Assembly (NCBI GenBank): GCA_034433615.1
Contig: DAOUAJ010000443.1
Span: 1 to 32,670 of the forward strand
Origin: DAOUAJ01 sp034433615
GTDB taxonomy: Bacteria; Chloroflexota; Anaerolineae; DUEN01
Reading direction: 5' to 3'
Length of the DNA stretch: 32,670 nt
The number at the start of each line of letters is the position of its first letter. The first letter of the stretch is position 1. A model generated the notes under the pieces. That model saw only the letters and a list, made by a program, of their open reading frames with translations, made no database searches and was not told the DNA's origin. The position numbers were made by a program, and so were the translations under genes. Below are positions 1 through 6,530 of the stretch, in pieces.

Positions 1-85
1 GAATGATGTGGAGTAAATTTGTGGCACGCATCAGGCACCCCCTTCCAGCAAAGCGTTCACCTATGATGCCACAAACTATCCCATT

Positions 86-436
86 TTGTTAAGTTGCGGC
101 AGGTTAGACCGATCTCAGTATGCTAGACATGAGCGAACCAAACAAGGCTGGTTGCTCATTTATCACGCTATGGATGCCCACGGCGTGTATCGCCTGGGGG
201 TGGCCTTGCTAGACCTGGCTGACCCTTCGATAGTCTTGAGTCGGCCGGAGCGATTCGTCCTCGAACCGCGGGAAACATGGGAGCTCAAAGGTGATGTGCC
301 GCACGTGATCTTCAGTTGCGGCACTATTGTGGTGAATGAGGAGCTCTATGTCTATTATGGCGCGGCCGATCGGGTGGTGGCTGTGGCCACGTGCCGTTTG
401 GCCGAGATGATCGCTTTCGTTACCGAAAGAGGTTGA
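86..436 (+). pseudogene. C-terminal remnant of a GH130 glycoside phosphorylase
   Basis: The frame encodes the C-terminal third of a glycoside hydrolase family 130 enzyme (mannosyl-oligosaccharide phosphorylase type). Family landmarks visible are GWLLIYHAMD, YRLGVALLDLADPS, a VPHVIFSCG strand and the closing VYYGAADRVVAVAT. Full-length members are about 300-340 residues, whereas only 116 remain. The same frame is open upstream only to a TAA at 14-16, and none of the three forward frames between 1 and 85 shows the missing five-bladed propeller core. The TTG at 86 is simply the first start-like codon, with no ribosome binding site. I read this as a decayed gene. The missing part could lie outside the window only if a frameshift or rearrangement occurred near position 16. 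Substrate cannot be inferred. Confidence 0.72.
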
Positions 437-533
437 GTTCACCAACGAGGATGGGGAAGCTGTGGCACTCTGTCCGCTCTCGATCGATCAGTTCATTGTC
501 GTCTGGCAAGCCGAAACCCGCACTTGGCTGTCA

Positions 534-689
534 ATGGCAGATCAGATTGGGGCCCTGATCGCCCATCTGCCGGAGGATGCAGGGCAGGAGGTGCTGGATT
601 TCGCGCGCTTCTTGCACGCGCGGAGGCAGCGACAGCAAGCTGAATCCGCAGCCCATCTGGCAACGATGCCGAAAGAGACATTGGCGTGA
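534..689 (+). CDS. small DUF2281-like hypothetical protein (51 aa)
   Basis: This small protein starts at ATG 534. It has the pattern LIAHLPEDAGQEVLDFARFLHARRQRQQ, which resembles the short DUF2281/antitoxin-like proteins that often precede PIN or RelE toxins ('LP-EEAxxEVLDFxEFL-xRR'). No toxin gene follows. The next frame begins in the overlapping TGATG at 687-691 and is a broken aminotransferase. An alternative GTG start at 462 would add 24 residues unlike the family. It lies in a stretch of gene remnants, so it may itself be a relic or may have lost its partner. Function is inferred only from this weak similarity. Confidence 0.45.
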   Translation: MADQIGALIAHLPEDAGQEVLDFARFLHARRQRQQAESAAHLATMPKETLA

Positions 690-958
690 TGTCTAGTGCT
701 ATCCCCATGTCCTCCCCTGACCTCACCGCCGCTGAAATCGAGGCAGTGAACCAGGAGCTCCAGACCCCCTACCTCAGCATTGGCCCCCGCATCGCCAAGT
801 TCGGGGAGCGCTTCGCTGCCTACGTTTGCCCTGAGCCCTGTCCTGAGCTGTAGCGAAGGGCTGGTCGAAGGGTCGGGGCGCGCCACGCCATTGGCGTATC
901 CAGCGGCACCGCCGGGCTCCACCTCTGCGTCATCGCCTCCGGCGTGGCGCTGCGGGCT
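689..958 (+). pseudogene. N-terminal fragment of a DegT/DnrJ/EryC1 aminotransferase, interrupted by a repeat
   Basis: From ATG 689 the frame reads SSPDLTAAEIEAVNQELQTPYLSIGPRIAKFGERFAAYV, split here only by the reading of family landmarks; this is the typical N-terminus of PLP-dependent sugar aminotransferases. About 51 bp of unrelated sequence follows, with an in-frame TAG at 851-853. The family pattern then resumes in the same frame at 878 with ARHAIGVSSGTAGLHLC and VIASGV. Homology stops near 945-958, exactly where the convergent glycosyltransferase ends, so the PLP-binding lysine and the remaining ~280 residues are gone. Full-length relatives are ~370-400 residues. The gene is therefore doubly broken, by insertion and by 3' truncation. 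In life it would have made an amino sugar nucleotide for surface glycans. Confidence 0.75.
827..877 (+). repeat. REP-like ~51-bp insertion inside the aminotransferase remnant
   Basis: This is the segment that separates the two halves of the DegT-type reading frame. It contains CCCTGTCCTGAGC, TAGCGAAGGGC and TGGTCGAAGGG, which resemble the short dispersed CCCTTCGAC...CTCAGGACAGGG repeats seen in many Chloroflexota and cyanobacterial genomes. Its length is a multiple of three, so only the internal TAG breaks the frame. Boundaries are set by where the aminotransferase match stops and resumes, and are accurate to a few bases. Confidence 0.55.
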
Positions 959-3826
959 CTACTGTTCTGCTCCTGCTTTGTTCTCAATCGTCATGGGCAA
1001 CAACCAGGCATCGCCTGCCGGCTGCCCCTCCTTGTCCCGGACGGAAAGACGTCCGAACGTCGTTGCATCGTACAGCCCGATTTCCAGTCGTACCTGATCG
1101 AGTGCGATGCCCGGCGGCACCTCCAGCAGATGGGAGTCTACGATGATCTCCCCTGGCAACCAGCTTGTTGTTGGCGACATCCCCTCCTGTGGGGGGCTAT
1201 CATGTTGGGCCACGACGGTGCCACCATCACCCAGCAAGTGGACAAAGACGGTGTAGCTTACCTCGGCGGTAACCTGAGCCTGCCAGTACAGCGTGACTGT
1301 CAATTGTCTCCCCTCCTCTGAGGCAACCAGGTCGTACCCCAGCAGCCGGGCGATGTTGCCGAAGTCAACCTGCTGTAGGTGTTGGGGGGGCTGCGGCAGC
1401 TCGAACAGGCGTTTGTATCCAGCCACTGCCACCGTCGTTAACGTTTGGGGCGGCCCCAGCAACGTTCCCATCTGGTCAACCACGGCCACCGTCAACCGAT
1501 ATTCGCCGGCAGGCGTCTCTGGGCTCAAGGACAGCCGGTATTGCCCTTCCCAGACCTCCTGGGCTGTCCAGGCGGAGGTGGGATTGCTTTCCCCGGCTAA
1601 CGGAAATACCGATTCGCCTTGGGCTTGCCCCTGCCTGTCTAGCAACGCCAGCCTGAGCTGGTAATTCGCGGAGGGAGCCTGGTGCGCGTACCAGAACAGG
1701 CTAAGGTGCAGCCGGTCGCCGGGGCGTGCCGTAACCGGGAGCGGGCCGCTGCCCACCAGTTCCAGCGGCCCCCACCGCGCGCTCAGACGTTGGGCGATGG
1801 GCAGCTCATCCACCGCGACGGGGGGTTGTGGCCGTGTGACCTGGATGTGCCCCAGGGTGTACGCCTGCGCGATGCGGCCTGTTGTCTCGTCGAACCGGGC
1901 CAGCGGGCGCAGACTTTGGGTCTCGTACACCGTCAACTCGATGGCGTAGTCGCCTGGGGGGACTTCTGGCCGCACGGGCAACTTCAGGGTTTGCAAGGCC
2001 GTCTGCCCCGGTCGCCATTGCCCCGTGCGCAGAGGATCAATCTCCGGGCCAAAGTAGCGTTCCCGGTAGCGCGTCGCGGCGATCTCGGCGTCTTGCTGTC
2101 CCCACACGTTCCCTGCTGTATCCACCAGTTTCAGCGAGGCCGAGTGATCGGCGGGTATAGCCGTCAGTCCTTGCCAGCGTAAGGTCACGGGGATGCCCCC
2201 GCCCGATGTGATCCCGTCTATGCTCAAGGCGTAACCGGTCAGCGCCAGGCGGCCTTCAAACGGCACCGAGACGCGCTGCGGCAGGGTCTCGGTCCTGCTA
2301 AAGAACTCCAGCCACTGCTTGCCGCGCGGGTATCCCCACGGCCGGGCAGCGATCAGCGCAAAGTGGGTCTGCACGTACTCGTAGAAGGCACCGAAGTCTG
2401 GCATGCTGGCCAGCCGGCGGGAGGTGGCTCCGAGCTCCAGCACGACCATGTGTGCGTTGCTCGCTTCGATCTCGTGGATTAAACGGTCGGCTGTGATCTG
2501 CCCGCTGCGGGCGGCTCCGGTGCTGATTCCCGCGCTGCTGTAAGTGCCGGGGCGCTGCGCGTAGAAATTCAGCCCCTGATAGTCCGACACCATCACGGCT
2601 CCGACCGGGCTGGCCTGCTCGATCAGCGCGACCAGCTCCGGCGTGTCGCGTTCGTAATCTAACAGGCGTGGAAGGTCACGTTGCACGTAAGGGACCAGTG
2701 AGATGGCAGCTAAAGCGGCGATGACGGCTAGACCCCCCCAGCCCAGGGCCGGCCAGCGCCGGGTGTGATCACAGATGAGCTTGCCAGCCCAGACGAGGCC
2801 AGCGGCCCAAATCAGGCTGAGCGCGGGGAAGACGTAAACCAGATGGCGGTCGCCCAGTGGGCGAGACAGGAACAGGAAGGTGATCATGGTCGGGGCCTGG
2901 CACAGGATGGCTAAGGCACGGGGCTGGCGTGCAACCAGGATGCCGGGGATGCCCAGCGCGGCCAGGGCCAGGAACAGCGGCTGGTTGTTGGCGTATTCTG
3001 CGAAGAATCGTATGTTCTTGCGCAACACATCCAGCGCACCCAGGTCGCTCCCCTGGTGGAGGTGATGCCCCAGGACTCGGGCCAGAAAGTTCGGCGTCAG
3101 GGCCAGGAACAGAGCCGTGGTGAGGAGCAACAGGGCCGCCAGGGGCGTACCGAGCGCCAGCATATCGCCCAGCCAGGCGCGCCAGGGCCGTTTCTGTTGC
3201 CATGCCTCGATCAAAAGATAGAGGAAGCAGCCCCCCGCGCTGAGCAGGCCAAAGAGCTTAAACTCCGCCGCCAGGCCGAAGCAAAGTCCGGCCCATGCGA
3301 ACACGCGGCGGCGCGGCAGGGCTGACTGGCCGGGCAACCCCATGACGAACAAGGTCAGCCCGACGGTGGCCCACAACATCATGTACGGGTCGGAGCGGAA
3401 GACCCGCACGACCTCGAAGACACTGTCGTTGACGGCGAGAGGAAGCAAGGCCAGGATCGCCACGCCGGAGCTAAACGCCCGACGTCCCAGGGTCCAGGTG
3501 GCGCCGGCCGTCGCCAGCCCGGCCAGGACCGTCACGACGCGCAGAGCCATACCGGAATGCCCGGCCAGCCATTGAACGAGGGCGCCGAAGTAGAGGAACA
3601 GCGGCATCTGGGCCGTCATGAAATCCCGATAGGGAACCTCGCCCAAGCGGATGCGCCACGCCTCGTAGAGGTATTGCCCTTCGTCGTCGTTGATCCAGAC
3701 GCCGCCCAGGTTGTAACCGAAGAGGACAGCCATCAGGGTCAGCAGAATGACGACCAGGACGATCTCTCCTGACCTGCCGGCCATGTGAGGCAGTGCCGTG
3801 CGGTCCCTTTGCGTTACGTGGGTCAT
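959..3826 (-). CDS. PMT/GT39-family membrane glycosyltransferase with three C-terminal beta-sandwich repeats
   Basis: This 955-residue integral membrane protein is of the dolichyl/undecaprenyl-phosphate sugar-dependent glycosyltransferase type (GT39/GT83, ArnT/PMT superfamily). After a first membrane helix (about 22-42) comes the extracytoplasmic loop with the acidic motif WINDDEGQYLYEAWRI (DDE at 47-49), where the catalytic Asp of this superfamily sits. About ten more helices follow to roughly residue 400. The last ~430 residues are soluble and contain three similar beta-rich modules, starting near residues 519 (LTGYALSIDG), 685 (LELVGSGPLPV) and 822 (LLGYDLVASEEG). Each has a 'V.L.W' strand and a 'PPGDYAIELTVY'-like strand. 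The start codon overlaps the upstream gene's stop by 4 bp (ATGA), implying translational coupling. Donor and acceptor are unknown. The 3' end abuts an aminotransferase remnant on the other strand. Confidence 0.82.
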   Translation of the reverse strand: MTHVTQRDRTALPHMAGRSGEIVLVVILLTLMAVLFGYNLGGVWINDDEGQYLYEAWRIRLGEVPYRDFMTAQMPLFLYFGALVQWLAGHSGMALRVVTVLAGLATAGATWTLGRRAFSSGVAILALLPLAVNDSVFEVVRVFRSDPYMMLWATVGLTLFVMGLPGQSALPRRRVFAWAGLCFGLAAEFKLFGLLSAGGCFLYLLIEAWQQKRPWRAWLGDMLALGTPLAALLLLTTALFLALTPNFLARVLGHHLHQGSDLGALDVLRKNIRFFAEYANNQPLFLALAALGIPGILVARQPRALAILCQAPTMITFLFLSRPLGDRHLVYVFPALSLIWAAGLVWAGKLICDHTRRWPALGWGGLAVIAALAAISLVPYVQRDLPRLLDYERDTPELVALIEQASPVGAVMVSDYQGLNFYAQRPGTYSSAGISTGAARSGQITADRLIHEIEASNAHMVVLELGATSRRLASMPDFGAFYEYVQTHFALIAARPWGYPRGKQWLEFFSRTETLPQRVSVPFEGRLALTGYALSIDGITSGGGIPVTLRWQGLTAIPADHSASLKLVDTAGNVWGQQDAEIAATRYRERYFGPEIDPLRTGQWRPGQTALQTLKLPVRPEVPPGDYAIELTVYETQSLRPLARFDETTGRIAQAYTLGHIQVTRPQPPVAVDELPIAQRLSARWGPLELVGSGPLPVTARPGDRLHLSLFWYAHQAPSANYQLRLALLDRQGQAQGESVFPLAGESNPTSAWTAQEVWEGQYRLSLSPETPAGEYRLTVAVVDQMGTLLGPPQTLTTVAVAGYKRLFELPQPPQHLQQVDFGNIARLLGYDLVASEEGRQLTVTLYWQAQVTAEVSYTVFVHLLGDGGTVVAQHDSPPQEGMSPTTSWLPGEIIVDSHLLEVPPGIALDQVRLEIGLYDATTFGRLSVRDKEGQPAGDAWLLPMTIENKAGAEQ

Positions 3827-5850
3827 CGGGATAGCGCTCCCGTCGCGGCTTCCAGCGAAACGGTTGTGCCTAGCAGGCGGCCTGCCTGGTCATAAGCGAC
3901 CAGCATTTGACCGTCGTCGGCGTCCATCCAGCCCACCTCTAGCGTCAGTGGCCCATCCGGCAGTGCGGCTGACAGATTCAAGCGCTGGACGTCCCGCATG
4001 ATATCGCCCGGCTGCCAGAAAGGAGCGTTCAGATAGCCCGCCAACGGCGGTTGGGCGCTTTTGCCCACCTCCTGGCCGGTTGCCGTGCGTAACACCAAGT
4101 GGATAACCGCGTTAGCTTCGATCGGGCGAACCGCTTCCCAATAGAGCACACCGGTATCTGGGGCCAGATACTCGTATCCGTGCAGCCGCACGATGGCGTC
4201 CCCGCTAGCGGGGAGGATAAAGGTGATCGGGCCGCCCGACAACCGCGGCACATCCTCCGGTCGGGCGACCGGCCCCCGGTAGATGCGGACGTATTCAACG
4301 CCGTGACGGCTGATCGTGTGTATGGGGGGCAGCCGCTCAATGTAAGCCATCTGCTCTGGATCACGTTCACGCTGCCACTGGTTCACATAAAACACGACGT
4401 AGTGGGAACGCACCCAGCTCAGCTCACCGTTGGGCAATTTGTGCGTCCATTTTACCGTTCGCCCGGGGAAAAAGGGGGCGAAGCTGGTCGGGTAGAACGA
4501 AGCCACTGTCAGTTCGGACGCGCCGGGCAGAGCTGCCAGCCACGCGCCAGCGTCATCCAACCCTTCGCCGACTCCGGTCATGAGCACCCGGCTGGCCCCT
4601 GCCGCGCCGCCCAGCAAGGGATTGCCGTAGCTGAAAAAGTCAGGGGCGTAGGGCAACGTCATCGCGAGTTGTACAGCCAACAGCGCAGCCAGCCCCCATC
4701 GTTCGATCGCGCGCCCCCTTGTCCCCAGTCCCTCTATCCCCCTTGCCCAACCGATGCCGGCCATGATCGCCAAAGCTGGCCACACCGGCAAGGCCCAACG
4801 GTCAATTTTCCCTGTTTCCAGCGAGATCACCGTCAGAAACATCATCACAAAGGTTACCAGCCCGGCCACCGCCCAACGCTCCGGTATCGCCGGTCTTCGC
4901 CGCGGCCATAGCGCCGCGATCACGGCCAGCAGGCTCCCCAGCAGCAGGAGCGGGGAGGCGCGGTAGGCCAGGACGGCAAGATAAAAACGGGCGTCCGGGG
5001 TGTCGGTCGGCCGGCCGAGGAAGAAGGTCGCCCGTGGCCCCAGCTCGTCCATCCGCAGCTCTTGCACAAAGGCCTGCCATACCGGCAGCGGGCCGGCCCA
5101 CAGAGCCGGAAAGAGCAACCCGAACGTGAGGAGGGCAAACAGGCCACACAGGATCGAGGCCGCTAGGCGTGTCCGCCATGCGTATCGCCGGGCGGACAGG
5201 CTCCAGACCACGATCACAGGCCCCAGCAGCCCGCAGGTCAGCTTGCTGGCCGTGGCGAAGCCCAGCGCGATACCTGCCCCGATCATCCAGCGCAAGTCGC
5301 CGTGGCCGCGCAGCCACACCCATGCCGCGGCCAGCGCAATCGCCAGTGCGTCCACCGCCAATGCGTCCGGCACGATCACCCGGTTGTAAGCCAGGACGAA
5401 TGGGTCGAAAGCGAACAGGGCCGTCGCGATCCAGGCTATCTTGCGGTCAAAGGCCCGGCTGGCGATCCATAAGAACAGGCAGAGCAGGCCCGCCGTGATC
5501 GGCGCCTGTACCAATCGGGGGGGCAGGTAGTAATCCAGCGCTGGCAAACGGTTGGCAGCCAGGGCGGCCAGCCACTCCACCAGGCTGTTCGTTGCCGGGC
5601 CGGAGCGCCAGCCAAGAGCGTAGCCGGCCGTCAGGCTCCCTCCGATCAGCCACATGCTGGGGAGGCCCGGGTGGGCGCCCCCCAAGGTGGCCAGCCAGTC
5701 GCGCACCAGCAGCGCACGGACAAAGTCGCTCCCTTCCTGAATCCAATGCGCGCTGTCCACCTCCACCGGGTGGCCGATCGCCACCAGCCGCAGCGCGAAG
5801 GAGGTTAGAAACAGAGCCAGCACACCAGTCCGATGTATTCGGTCGTCCAT
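3823..5850 (-). CDS. PMT/GT39-family membrane glycosyltransferase
   Basis: This 675-residue polytopic protein is the first gene of a two-gene glycosyltransferase operon. A membrane helix at about 10-27 is followed by GHPVEVDSAHWIQEG, placing an acidic residue (D32) where the superfamily keeps its catalytic Asp. The motif AYNRVIVPDALAVDALAIAL and the loop FATASKLTCGLLGP are typical of PMT-like enzymes. Around eleven helices end near residue 400. The rest is a soluble extracytoplasmic part that closes with one beta-sandwich module (about 535-670), similar in style to those of the downstream partner. The start ATG has GAGGGG just upstream. The product most likely transfers a lipid-linked sugar to a cell-surface acceptor; the sugar and acceptor cannot be read from sequence. 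The two genes may act as a pair, since their cistrons overlap. Confidence 0.8.
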   Translation of the reverse strand: MDDRIHRTGVLALFLTSFALRLVAIGHPVEVDSAHWIQEGSDFVRALLVRDWLATLGGAHPGLPSMWLIGGSLTAGYALGWRSGPATNSLVEWLAALAANRLPALDYYLPPRLVQAPITAGLLCLFLWIASRAFDRKIAWIATALFAFDPFVLAYNRVIVPDALAVDALAIALAAAWVWLRGHGDLRWMIGAGIALGFATASKLTCGLLGPVIVVWSLSARRYAWRTRLAASILCGLFALLTFGLLFPALWAGPLPVWQAFVQELRMDELGPRATFFLGRPTDTPDARFYLAVLAYRASPLLLLGSLLAVIAALWPRRRPAIPERWAVAGLVTFVMMFLTVISLETGKIDRWALPVWPALAIMAGIGWARGIEGLGTRGRAIERWGLAALLAVQLAMTLPYAPDFFSYGNPLLGGAAGASRVLMTGVGEGLDDAGAWLAALPGASELTVASFYPTSFAPFFPGRTVKWTHKLPNGELSWVRSHYVVFYVNQWQRERDPEQMAYIERLPPIHTISRHGVEYVRIYRGPVARPEDVPRLSGGPITFILPASGDAIVRLHGYEYLAPDTGVLYWEAVRPIEANAVIHLVLRTATGQEVGKSAQPPLAGYLNAPFWQPGDIMRDVQRLNLSAALPDGPLTLEVGWMDADDGQMLVAYDQAGRLLGTTVSLEAATGALSR

Positions 5851-5875
5851 AGCCCCTCAATGGTTGTGTGGTATA

Positions 5876-5903
5876 AGGATACCAGAAACCTCGCCGAGTG
5901 CAA
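5876..5903 (-). promoter_or_regulatory. possible sigma-70-type promoter for the glycosyltransferase pair
   Basis: On the minus strand TTGCAC (5898-5903) and TATCCT (5876-5881) are separated by 16 bp, the latter preceded by TGG. The predicted start lies shortly upstream of the glycosyltransferase ATG at 5850. The match is moderate (4 of 6 in each box). Confidence 0.32.
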
Positions 5904-5922
5904 AGCCACGCTCCAGTGAGAT

Positions 5923-5950
5923 TTGACATTCCCGGAATCGCATGTATCAT
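5923..5950 (+). promoter_or_regulatory. sigma-70-type promoter of marR
   Basis: A perfect -35 box TTGACA (5923-5928) and a 5/6 -10 box TATCAT (5945-5950) are separated by 16 bp. The expected start point near 5957 falls inside the inverted element shared with the downstream side of marR, as expected for autorepression. Confidence 0.6.
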
Positions 5951-5954
5951 ATAC

Positions 5955-5988
5955 TTTGCCGACTAATATTCAGCCGTCCAAATTGTTC
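5955..5988 (+). promoter_or_regulatory. candidate MarR operator, upstream copy
   Basis: TTTGCCGACTAA (5955-5966) is followed 14 bp later by AATTGTTC (5981-5988). Both blocks recur in inverted orientation at 6486-6507, on the other side of marR and in front of the ABC exporter. The element overlaps the predicted transcription start and the region just before the ribosome binding site, a classic repressor position. Binding by this MarR is inference. Confidence 0.5.
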
Positions 5989-6003
5989 TTGAGGGGGCGC
6001 GTG

Positions 6004-6459
6004 ATGCTACAGCCGACCGAGCCGGAGACGATGGACTACTTGCTGGCTCAGGTTTGCCTGCTCCATCATTCCAGGGCCCATGCGCTGCTGGAAGCCATCG
6101 GCCTGTATCGCGGGCAGCCGCCTGTGCTGCGCGCGTTGTGGGAACAGGAAGGGCTGACCCACACCGAGTTGGCCGAGCGCCTGCACGTGACGCCAGCGAC
6201 CATCACCAAGATGATTCAGCGGATGGAAAAGGCCGGTTTTGTCGTGCGCAAGCCTGATGTCGAGGATCAGCGCGTTTCCCGCGTCTACCTGACGGAGGCC
6301 GGGCGCGCGATTCGGAGCGAGGTGCAGGCGGTGTGGCAGACGATGGAACGGGAGACGTTCAATGGCTTTACCCAGGAAGAACAAGCCTTGCTGCGCCGCT
6401 TCCTGGTCCGGATGCGTGAGAACTTGATGCGGGCCACCGGCGAAAAGCCGCCATGTTAA
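6004..6459 (+). CDS. MarR-family transcriptional regulator
   Basis: This 151-residue winged-helix regulator is of standard MarR length. The recognition helix region LTHTELAERLHVTPATITKM (about 55-75) is followed by the wing RKPDVEDQRVSRVYLTEAGRA with the family's D-x-R signature. The start is set at ATG 6004, six bases after GAGGGGG; a GTG at 6001 would be too close, and an upstream in-frame ATG at 5941 lies in the promoter. It is transcribed toward the ABC exporter genes that begin 71 bp beyond its stop, and it has candidate operators on both sides. Such regulators usually repress an adjacent efflux pump and release DNA on binding a small lipophilic ligand, which fits here. The inducer cannot be guessed. 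Confidence 0.88.
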   Translation: MLQPTEPETMDYLLAQVCLLHHSRAHALLEAIGLYRGQPPVLRALWEQEGLTHTELAERLHVTPATITKMIQRMEKAGFVVRKPDVEDQRVSRVYLTEAGRAIRSEVQAVWQTMERETFNGFTQEEQALLRRFLVRMRENLMRATGEKPPC

Positions 6460-6485
6460 AGGGGCGCGTGGCGGCGCTCTTTTTT
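6447..6485 (+). terminator. possible intrinsic terminator/attenuator between marR and the exporter
   Basis: GCCGCCA (6447-6453, inside the last marR codons) can pair with TGGCGGC (6469-6475). The stem is followed by GCTC and six T residues (6480-6485). The loop is long (15 nt), so termination may be partial. It would separate regulator and exporter expression, with the second operator copy lying immediately downstream. Confidence 0.38.
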
Positions 6486-6507
6486 GAACAATTCGTTAGT
6501 CGGCAAA
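6486..6507 (-). promoter_or_regulatory. candidate MarR operator, downstream inverted copy
   Basis: Read on the minus strand, TTTGCCGACTAA (6507-6496) is followed two bases later by AATTGTTC (6493-6486). These are the same two blocks as at 5955-5988 but with 2 instead of 14 intervening bases. It sits 24 bp before the exporter start codon. No clear promoter overlaps it, so it could act as a roadblock or as part of a loop with the upstream copy. Confidence 0.48.
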
Positions 6508-6530
6508 ACAAGGGGAGATGAATCGCCAAG

